Shown here: piece by piece, positions 1 to 5,093 of the stretch
How positions within the stretch are numbered: the first letter of the stretch is position 1
Layout of the letters: each line of letters begins with the position of its first letter
The notes under the pieces: model-generated
Databases searched by the model: none
Told to the model about the DNA's origin: nothing
Seen by the model: the letters and a program-made list of their open reading frames with translations, nothing else
Position numbers and translations under genes: made by a program
DNA from: Nitrosomonas sp.
GTDB taxonomy: Bacteria; Pseudomonadota; Gammaproteobacteria; Burkholderiales; Nitrosomonadaceae
Assembly (NCBI GenBank): GCA_005779435.1
Contig: SXJH01000058.1
Coordinates: 1-6,732, forward strand
Direction of reading: 5' to 3'
DNA: 6,732 bases

Positions 1-708
1 GGGGATCTTTCGCCGCAGCGCTTACTGGAAGCGTATCGCAAAGGCATTTTTCCTTGGTTTAACGAGGACGATCCGATTCTTTGGTGGAGTCCCGATCCGC
101 GTATGGTGTTATTTCCGCACGAACTGAAAATATCGCGCTCGTTGCAAAAAACACTGAAAAAAGGCGGTTATCAAATTCGCGCCGATACGCATTTTGCACA
201 AGTCATGCACGCGTGCGCGTCGCCCAGAAGAGGACAGGCGGGAACTTGGATACACCCGCAAATGATCGCCGCTTATACGGCACTGCATGAGATGGGGTTG
301 GCGCATTCCGTGGAAACCTGGATCGATGGCGAGCTGGCGGGCGGGTTGTATGGCGTCGCTTTAGGTCGAATGTTTTTCGGCGAATCGATGTTTTCGCGCG
401 TAACGGATGCTTCCAAAATCGCCTTGGTGCACTTGGTGCAACAATTGCGGCAATGGGAATTCGGCATGATAGATTGCCAGGTGCAAACCGGGCATTTGGC
501 ATCGCTCGGGGCGCGGGAAATTTCCCGGCTGGAATTCAGCCGGAGACTGAATATGCTGATACCCGAATTCTTAAGCGGCGGCAAATGGAAGTTCGCCTCT
601 GGCTTGATCGAACCTAAGGAGGCACCGATTCATTCGGCAAACGAGATGAAGCACGAGACGCAAGGAGCGCAGCAACCGAGACATAATCAGCGTTTCCCTG
701 AAAAGTAG
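1..708 (+). CDS. aat: Leucyl/phenylalanyl-tRNA–protein transferase, 5' partial
   Basis: Cytoplasmic enzyme that moves Leu or Phe from aminoacyl-tRNA onto proteins with N-terminal Lys or Arg, creating a primary N-degron for ClpS/ClpAP. The frame is open from base 1 and starts at the conserved GDLSP segment. By comparison with the E. coli protein, about 30 N-terminal residues lie outside the window. Visible family motifs are GIFPWF, ILWWSPDPR, GTWI, GGLYGVALG, GESMFSR and IDCQV. In fragment numbering the catalytic-region residues known from E. coli Aat correspond to E128 (GESMF), D158 and Q160 (IDCQV), and all are present. After the usual family end near LIEPKE there is a polar tail of roughly 30 residues rich in His, Gln and Glu. 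The stop lies 2 bases before bpt, a functional partner. Identity is very secure; only the start is unseen. Confidence 0.96.
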   Translation, partial: GDLSPQRLLEAYRKGIFPWFNEDDPILWWSPDPRMVLFPHELKISRSLQKTLKKGGYQIRADTHFAQVMHACASPRRGQAGTWIHPQMIAAYTALHEMGLAHSVETWIDGELAGGLYGVALGRMFFGESMFSRVTDASKIALVHLVQQLRQWEFGMIDCQVQTGHLASLGAREISRLEFSRRLNMLIPEFLSGGKWKFASGLIEPKEAPIHSANEMKHETQGAQQPRHNQRFPEK

Positions 709-710
709 CC

Positions 711-1448
711 GTGCTTAAACTACATACGACCAATCCTTATTCCTGTAATTATTTGCCTGGAAAGCTTGCGTGTTCCGAGGTGGTTGTACCGGGGCACCCC
801 ATGAGCGTACAGGCGTATGGCAAATTAATACAAGCGGGCTTCCGGCGCAGCGGGCATTACATTTATCGCCCTTGTTGCGAACACTGCCATGCTTGCCTTT
901 CGGTTCGCGTGCAAGTCAAAAACTTCTCCCTCAAACGAACCCAGCGTCGCGTTTGGAAATACCATCAACACCTGCTTCCATCGCAGCATGAATTGCATTA
1001 CGACCCCGCACACTATGCGCTCTATCAACGCTATCAAACGCAACGGCATGCGGGCGGCGGCATGGATCGGGATTGCCGCGAGCAATATCGCAATTTTTTG
1101 CTGCAAAGCCATGTCGATTCGAAGCTGATCGAATTCCGCGAGAACAATCGGTTGCGCATGGTCAGCATCGTCGATTTGTTACCGGACGGATTATCTTCGG
1201 TTTACACTTTTTTCGACGCGGATGTGCCGCATGCCAGTTTCGGCACCTACAATATCCTGTGGCAAATCGAGTTATGCCGGGAACTGGGTTTGGATTATCT
1301 TTATTTGGGTTATTGGATCGAAGCAAACCGTAAAATGCGCTATAAAGCCAACTTCCAGCCGCTGGAGGTTTTGATCGATGGCGACTGGCACCCGCTTGAT
1401 AACAATCTTTCGCAAAATCCGCTTAAAGCGGTGATCGGTTCAAGGTAA
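711..1448 (+). CDS. bpt: Aspartate/glutamate leucyltransferase (bacterial Ate/Bpt family)
   Basis: Transfers Leu from Leu-tRNA to proteins with N-terminal Asp or Glu, the second bacterial N-degron branch, feeding ClpS/ClpAP. The 245-residue length is normal. The N-terminal ATE domain shows the NPYSCNYLPG segment (C12), GFRRSG at 43–48, and a cysteine cluster at C55, C56, C59 and C62. The C-terminal GNAT-like domain carries the YTFFD, SFGTYNILWQIE, YLGYWI and MRYKANF motifs (about 165–215). The GTG start at 711 is chosen because the conserved N-terminal segment begins a few residues later. No clear Shine-Dalgarno site is visible, so translation is probably coupled to aat, which ends 2 bases upstream. 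Eukaryotic ATE1 adds Arg, but this sequence matches the bacterial Leu-adding type. The substrate choice is inferred from family membership. Confidence 0.93.
   Translation: MLKLHTTNPYSCNYLPGKLACSEVVVPGHPMSVQAYGKLIQAGFRRSGHYIYRPCCEHCHACLSVRVQVKNFSLKRTQRRVWKYHQHLLPSQHELHYDPAHYALYQRYQTQRHAGGGMDRDCREQYRNFLLQSHVDSKLIEFRENNRLRMVSIVDLLPDGLSSVYTFFDADVPHASFGTYNILWQIELCRELGLDYLYLGYWIEANRKMRYKANFQPLEVLIDGDWHPLDNNLSQNPLKAVIGSR
1442..1445 (+). promoter_or_regulatory. Ribosome binding site of pyrD
   Basis: AAGG lies 11 bases before the pyrD ATG and directly abuts the bpt stop codon. It is a modest Shine-Dalgarno match at slightly long spacing, and it supports the ATG at 1457. Confidence 0.45.
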
Positions 1449-1456
1449 AATCCGGC

Positions 1457-2479
1457 ATGCTCTATACACTTCTGCGCCCACTGCTGTTTAAGCTGGATCC
1501 CGAATCCGCTCACACGATTACTTTTAGCACTATTCAACAAGCCCGGAAATTGGGGTTGCTAAAAAACACGACCATCCCTTGTCAACCCAGAATTGTCATG
1601 GGATTGAGTTTTCCCAATCCGGTCGGGCTTGCCGCCGGGCTGGATAAAAATGGCGACTATCTCGACGCTTTGGCGGCGCTGGGATTCGGCTTTATCGAAA
1701 TCGGCACCGTCACGCCGCGTCCGCAACCGGGCAATCCTAAGCCGCGCTTATTTCGCATCCCCGAAGCCAATGCTATCATCAATCGGTTGGGGTTTAACAA
1801 CCACGGCGTCGATCGATTGATCGAAAATGTTAACAGCGCCGATTACCACGGTATCCTGGGCATCAACATCGGTAAAAATTTCGATACGCCAATGGAACAC
1901 GCCGTTGACGATTACCGCATCGGCTTACAAAAAGTGTATCGCCATGCAAGTTATGTGACCGTCAATATTTCCTCGCCGAACACGAAGAATTTGCGGCAAC
2001 TGCAAACCGCCGACGCGCTGGATCGGCTGCTTGGCGAATTAAAATCCGAGCAAGCGAAATTGGCGCAAACGCACGGTAAATACGTGCCGATGGCGGTAAA
2101 AATCGCACCGGATTTGGACGCGGCGGAAATCGAGTCAATCGCCGCATTATTGATGAAACACCGAATCGATGGCGTAATCGCCACCAATACCACGATTTCA
2201 AGAACCGGTATTGCGCATTTGCCGGTTGCGCAAGAAAGCGGCGGATTAAGCGGCGCGCCGTTGACGCAACGCGCCACTGCGGTGATTCAACAATTGCAGG
2301 AGTTGCTGCAGGGCGCTATCCCGATCATCGGGGTCGGCGGCATTCTGTCGGCTGCCGACGCACAAGCCAAAATCGATGCGGGCGCCAGCCTGATCCAGCT
2401 CTCTTCCGGCTTGATTTATCGCGGCCCGGATTTGATCAAAGAAGTCGCGCAAGCTGTCTGTAACAAACCCTGCGCATAG
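1457..2479 (+). CDS. pyrD: Dihydroorotate dehydrogenase (quinone), class 2
   Basis: Membrane-associated FMN enzyme that oxidises dihydroorotate to orotate and passes electrons to the quinone pool, the fourth step of UMP synthesis. The 340 residues match the family length. The N-terminal helical part (1–40, MLYTLLRPLLFKLDPE) is the quinone and membrane-contact extension that marks class 2. The FMN/orotate barrel shows GLAAGLDKNGD (57–67, K64), EIGTVTPRPQPGNPKPR (81–97), INRLGFNN (108–115), NISSPNT (170–176) with the class 2 catalytic serine S173, KIAPD (215–219), ATNTT (242–246), SGGLSG (261–266) and the phosphate-binding IIGVGGI (290–296). The gene starts 8 bases after bpt and ends 5 bases before the rnfB-like gene, so it is probably cotranscribed. 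Nothing appears missing or broken. Confidence 0.97.
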   Translation: MLYTLLRPLLFKLDPESAHTITFSTIQQARKLGLLKNTTIPCQPRIVMGLSFPNPVGLAAGLDKNGDYLDALAALGFGFIEIGTVTPRPQPGNPKPRLFRIPEANAIINRLGFNNHGVDRLIENVNSADYHGILGINIGKNFDTPMEHAVDDYRIGLQKVYRHASYVTVNISSPNTKNLRQLQTADALDRLLGELKSEQAKLAQTHGKYVPMAVKIAPDLDAAEIESIAALLMKHRIDGVIATNTTISRTGIAHLPVAQESGGLSGAPLTQRATAVIQQLQELLQGAIPIIGVGGILSAADAQAKIDAGASLIQLSSGLIYRGPDLIKEVAQAVCNKPCA

Positions 2480-2484
2480 CTTCC

Positions 2485-3150
2485 ATGAATCAATCCTTGA
2501 TCGACCGAATCGACGCCGCTTTGCCGCAAACGCAATGCGGCCAATGCGGATTTTCCGGCTGCAGGCCTTATGCCGAAGCTATCGCGGAAGGGCGCGCCGA
2601 TATCGACCAATGCCCACCCGGCGATCAAGCCGGTATTCAAAAAATCGCGCAGTTGCTGGATGTTCCGGCAAAACCGCTGAATACGGCGCACGGACTGCCG
2701 AAACCTTATCCGGTCGTCGCGCTGATTGATGAGAATTTGTGCATCGGCTGCACATTCTGTATCCGCGCTTGCCCTGTCGATGCAATCGTCGGCGCAGCCA
2801 AACAAATGCATACCGTCATCGCTGCGGAATGCACCGGTTGCGAATTGTGCATCGCGCCTTGCCCGATGGATTGCATCAGTTTGGTTCCCGCCACTAAAAA
2901 AACAGACGACGCGGCAAAGAAACAAGCCGCCGATATTGCGCGATCTCGTCACCAATTCCGCCAACAACGACTCGAACGACTCAAACCAGCCGACCGAAAA
3001 ACACCGCAACCGAAAATTACCCAGCAACCGGCGCCGACCCAACAATCCGCCGAAATGCGCAAACAAACCATCGTTGCCGCTGCGTTGAAGCGTGCCGCCG
3101 CGGTCCGTGCGCAACAAACAAGCGGACAATCTGCCGATAAAACCGCATGA
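2485..3150 (+). CDS. rnfB: RnfB/RsxB-like ferredoxin protein without membrane anchor
   Basis: Resembles subunit B of the Rnf/Rsx electron transport complex and probably passes electrons between Fe-S centres in the cytoplasm. The 221 residues start with a Fe-S domain (C18, C21, C26, C43, in QCGQCGFSGCRPYAEA), followed by two 4Fe-4S ferredoxin motifs, C86-C89-C92-C96P and C116-C119-C122-C126P. Usual RnfB proteins have a hydrophobic N-terminal helix. Here the Fe-S domain begins within 20 residues, and an in-frame TAA at 2461–2463 leaves only seven codons upstream of the ATG, so no anchor can be hidden there. Residues 136–221 form a Lys/Gln/Ala/Arg/Pro-rich tail that looks disordered. No other Rnf subunit is present. 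The stop overlaps the nth start (ATGA). The family call is secure, but the physiological partner is unknown; reduction of an Fe-S protein such as Nth or a regulator is only a guess. Confidence 0.88.
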   Translation: MNQSLIDRIDAALPQTQCGQCGFSGCRPYAEAIAEGRADIDQCPPGDQAGIQKIAQLLDVPAKPLNTAHGLPKPYPVVALIDENLCIGCTFCIRACPVDAIVGAAKQMHTVIAAECTGCELCIAPCPMDCISLVPATKKTDDAAKKQAADIARSRHQFRQQRLERLKPADRKTPQPKITQQPAPTQQSAEMRKQTIVAAALKRAAAVRAQQTSGQSADKTA

Positions 3151-3779
3151 ACGCCGCAAAACGCCATGAGCTGTTTGTTTGCTTGAAATCGGGTAATCCC
3201 AAACCGACAACCGAGCTGGAATACCGCTCTCCGTTTGAATTGCTGATCGCAGTCATCCTTTCGGCACAAGCTACGGACAAAAGCGTAAACCTCGCGACTC
3301 GCAAATTATTCCCGCAAGCAAACACGCCGGAAAAGATGTTGGCACTGGGCGAAGCCGGGCTGACCGATTGCATTAAAAGCATCGGGTTGTATAAAACCAA
3401 AGCGAGAAATATTCTGGCGACCTGCCAATTGCTGATCCAGCATCACTGCAGCGAGGTGCCGCGCACTCGCGAACAACTCGAACAATTACCCGGCGTCGGG
3501 CGAAAAACCGCCAACGTGATCCTAAATACCGCCTTCGGCGAGCCGACGATTGCGGTCGACACGCACATTTTCCGGGTTGCCAACCGCACCGGACTTGCTC
3601 CCGGGAAAAACGTACTGGAAGTTGAATTAAAGCTGCTGAAAGCCGTCCCAAAAGAATTCCGCTTGGACGCGCATCACTGGCTGATTCTGCATGGCCGCTA
3701 CGTTTGCAAGGCCAGGAAACCCGATTGCCGAATCTGCACAATCAACCACTTATGCGAATATAAAGACAAAAATCTTTGA
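3147..3779 (+). CDS. nth: Endonuclease III, base excision repair glycosylase/AP lyase
   Basis: Removes oxidised pyrimidines such as thymine glycol from DNA and cuts the abasic site by beta-elimination. At 210 residues it is close to E. coli Nth (211), and key positions match the E. coli numbering. The helix-hairpin-helix is LPGVGRKTA (114–122) with catalytic lysine K120. The catalytic aspartate D138 lies in VDTHIFRV. The C-terminal 4Fe-4S loop is C187-x6-C194-x2-C197-x5-C203. The ATG overlaps the rnfB stop by 4 bases and has no clear Shine-Dalgarno site, so it is probably translated by coupling. In E. coli nth also follows the rsx genes, which makes this linkage look like a reduced form of the same arrangement. 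All catalytic and cluster residues are intact. Confidence 0.97.
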   Translation: MNAAKRHELFVCLKSGNPKPTTELEYRSPFELLIAVILSAQATDKSVNLATRKLFPQANTPEKMLALGEAGLTDCIKSIGLYKTKARNILATCQLLIQHHCSEVPRTREQLEQLPGVGRKTANVILNTAFGEPTIAVDTHIFRVANRTGLAPGKNVLEVELKLLKAVPKEFRLDAHHWLILHGRYVCKARKPDCRICTINHLCEYKDKNL

Positions 3780-3790
3780 TCGACAATACC

Positions 3791-4240
3791 ATGTTCAAGC
3801 CATCCAGAGAACAAGCGCGCCGATTGTTTTTCGAAACGTGGCGCAAATACCGCCAGCGCGAAATTTTATCCGGCATCGAAACCATCGCACTCGAAGTGAT
3901 ACTGATGCACCCGGAATACCATCACATCCTTGCCGATGCGGAGCGTTATCTGGATAAGGATTATTTACCCGAGGCCGGCGACACCAACCCGTTTTTACAC
4001 ATGAGCATGCATGTTGCGATAAAGGAGCAGTTGTCGATCGATCAGCCGATTGGCATTTGCGAACGATTTGACCGTTTGCGGCAAAAAACAGGGAACGAAC
4101 ACGATGCTACGCATCGGATCATGGAATGTTTGGCGGAAATGATCTGGCATGCGCAACGCAACCAAACCGCACCGGACGCCGCCATTTATTTTGACTGCCT
4201 GGATCGGCAGCTTAATCAATTAAACCGGAATAACCAATAG
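3791..4240 (+). CDS. DUF1841 family protein, function unknown
   Basis: A 149-residue protein, probably cytoplasmic since no signal or membrane segment is visible. It matches the proteobacterial DUF1841 family by its MFKPSREQ start, FFETWRKYR (13–21), a HPEYH motif (40–44), TNPFLHMSMHVAIKEQ (65–80), SIDQP and ECLAEMIWHAQR (112–123). It is probably mostly helical. Conserved-looking His and Glu residues (H40, H44, H70, H74, E79, E103, H104, H108, E112, E116) hint at a metal-binding helical bundle, but this is inference. The ATG at 3791 is preferred because family members begin MF(K/N)PSR. A TTG at 3776, overlapping the nth stop, is an in-frame alternative that adds five residues. It is the last gene of the plus-strand operon, 11 bases after nth, and is followed by a hairpin. 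No function can be assigned. Confidence 0.85.
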   Translation: MFKPSREQARRLFFETWRKYRQREILSGIETIALEVILMHPEYHHILADAERYLDKDYLPEAGDTNPFLHMSMHVAIKEQLSIDQPIGICERFDRLRQKTGNEHDATHRIMECLAEMIWHAQRNQTAPDAAIYFDCLDRQLNQLNRNNQ

Positions 4241-4241
4241 A

Positions 4242-4274
4242 AACGGGACAAAGCCATGACGACTTTGTCCCGTT
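4242..4274. terminator. Perfect 12-bp hairpin between convergent genes, probable bidirectional terminator
   Basis: AACGGGACAAAG (4242–4253) and its exact complement CTTTGTCCCGTT (4263–4274) surround a 9-base loop. It begins one base after the DUF1841 stop and ends 28 bases before the end of the minus-strand cytochrome gene. The stem has six G/C pairs. The U-tract is poor on both strands: the plus side has AGGAAACTTTT after the stem, and the minus side continues TTTCTATT. The position argues for a terminator shared by both converging units, although a purely structural role is possible. Confidence 0.65.
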
Positions 4275-4302
4275 AGGAAACTTTTAGGTACAAATAAGCG
4301 GA

Positions 4303-4632
4303 TTATTTGTTTGAATTCAGGGTTCCTGACTGGCGTGAATAGTAGAAGGCCAGATTTTCGATATCGGCTGTGCTCAAACTTGCCGCCATTCCATTCATGA
4401 TCGGATCGTTCCGGGTACCGGATTTATAGTCTTTCAATACTTTTGCAATATAAGTTCTGTACTGACCGCCAATTTTAGGAAAATTAGGCGCAGGGCTATT
4501 GCCATCGGCACCGTGGCACGATGCGCATGCCTCAGCCGCTTTGCTTTTTCCGGCTTCAAGATCCGCAGCGATTACATGACTGGATAGCATCAAAGCTACA
4601 CCGCTCAATGCGGCTATTACATAATTCTTCAT
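4303..4632 (-). CDS. Periplasmic monoheme cytochrome c, class I (c4-like domain)
   Basis: Small electron carrier of 109 residues. The signal peptide (1–22, with hydrophobic AALSGVALML) probably ends at VIA before ADLEAG. Haem c is attached at C36-A-S-C39-H40, followed by the usual GADGNS. M79 in DPIMNGM is the likely axial methionine. The FPKIGGQY, YIAKVLKDYKSGTR and LAFYYS stretches are typical of one cytochrome c4 domain; cytochrome c4 itself has two such domains in one chain. An AAGGA Shine-Dalgarno site (4640–4644) lies 7 bases before the ATG. It is the second gene of a pair, 27 bases after a related cytochrome on the same strand. Partners may include a terminal oxidase or another respiratory donor, but the sequence does not identify them. 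Confidence 0.9.
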   Translation of the reverse strand: MKNYVIAALSGVALMLSSHVIAADLEAGKSKAAEACASCHGADGNSPAPNFPKIGGQYRTYIAKVLKDYKSGTRNDPIMNGMAASLSTADIENLAFYYSRQSGTLNSNK

Positions 4633-4639
4633 AATTCGT

Positions 4640-4644
4640 TCCTT
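4640..4644 (-). promoter_or_regulatory. Ribosome binding site of the second cytochrome c gene
   Basis: AAGGA on the minus strand, 7 bases before the ATG at 4632–4630. It fixes the start codon and shows that this gene is translated independently of the preceding cytochrome. Confidence 0.65.
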
Positions 4645-4659
4645 GCGTAAATGACTTAA

Positions 4660-4986
4660 TTAGTTTTTAGAATAATAAGCGGCAAAGTCTTCCATATCCT
4701 GCTGAGATAACGTCTTAGCAAGACCTGTCATTGTCGGGTGACTGCGCGTACCGTTCTTGTAACCTTCCAATGCCTTAACGATGTATTCAGCATGTTGTCC
4801 GCCTAGCTTAGGAACATGATATGCGGTTGGAAAAGCCGTTTTGTAATTAGGAATTCCATGGCAGCCTTCGCACATGGAGAGTTTTTCTTTTGCTGCTACC
4901 GCATCACCGGCTGCTTGAGTTACGCCCGTAAACGCAAAAAGCATACCCAAGGCAAGTAATAAATTTATAACCAATTTTTGTTTCAT
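4660..4986 (-). CDS. Periplasmic monoheme cytochrome c with extended haem loop
   Basis: Secreted electron carrier of 108 residues. The signal peptide covers about residues 1–25, with the hydrophobic segment LVINLLLALGMLFAF and probable cleavage after VTQA. The haem site is C39-E-G-C42-H43 and the likely axial ligand is M86 in HPTMTGLA. Between the haem motif and the PKLGGQH segment lies GIPNYKTAFPTAYHV, several residues longer than in its neighbour and aromatic-rich. The second halves of the two proteins align closely (GGQ, YI-K-L--YK-GTR, P-M, LS, D-E, YYS), so they are probably paralogues. A strong AAGGAGG site and a promoter-like sequence precede it, making it the lead gene of a two-gene unit. 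The redox partner is unknown. Confidence 0.9.
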   Translation of the reverse strand: MKQKLVINLLLALGMLFAFTGVTQAAGDAVAAKEKLSMCEGCHGIPNYKTAFPTAYHVPKLGGQHAEYIVKALEGYKNGTRSHPTMTGLAKTLSQQDMEDFAAYYSKN

Positions 4987-4991
4987 GTAAG

Positions 4992-4998
4992 CCTCCTT
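4992..4998 (-). promoter_or_regulatory. Strong ribosome binding site of the first cytochrome c gene
   Basis: AAGGAGG on the minus strand, 5 bases before the ATG at 4986. It is the best Shine-Dalgarno match in the window and suggests high expression of the cytochrome. Confidence 0.8.
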
Positions 4999-5004
4999 CT
5001 CTCA

Positions 5005-5017
5005 AAAGTTGAACTTT
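5005..5017. repeat. Short palindrome overlapping the predicted -10 and start site
   Basis: AAAGTT and AACTTT flank a single central base, a 6-bp inverted repeat. It covers most of the predicted -10 hexamer of the cytochrome promoter and reaches the expected transcription start. It could be an operator half-site pair, but being short and A/T-rich it may be chance. Confidence 0.3.
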
Positions 5018-5041
5018 AAACGATGCGCTCGATTTGGTCAA
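5013..5041 (-). promoter_or_regulatory. Predicted sigma70 promoter of the cytochrome pair
   Basis: On the minus strand, TTGACC (5041–5036, five of six matches to the -35 consensus) is followed after exactly 17 bases by TAAAGT (5018–5013, four of six matches to the -10). Transcription would start near 5006, giving a leader of about 20 bases that holds the AAGGAGG site. The 107-base gap between the Uup gene and the cytochromes (4987–5093) holds nothing else clear apart from a short palindrome on the -10. This is a consensus match only. Confidence 0.5.
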
Positions 5042-5093
5042 TGAATAGTGTGAGCATGTCCATGTTGTTTATAGGGAAATTGCCGTTCAAACG

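Noticed and set aside
2416..3210. 264-codon open frame on the minus strand opposite rnfB
   Set aside because: It lies antisense to a gene with clear Fe-S motifs, and its translation has no recognisable domain. The rnfB codon pattern explains the lack of stops.
3776..3790. TTG start for the DUF1841 gene overlapping the nth stop
   Set aside because: It is possible through coupling, but family members begin at the MFKPSR-type sequence, so the ATG at 3791 is preferred.
5055..5064. CATG-TC-CATG repeat upstream of the cytochrome promoter
   Set aside because: Two 4-base palindromes this close together are expected by chance, and nothing links them to the promoter.
5042..5093. Possible terminator after uup
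   Set aside because: Only a 4-bp CGTT/AACG stem next to the stop codon is seen, with no U-tract. This is too weak to report.
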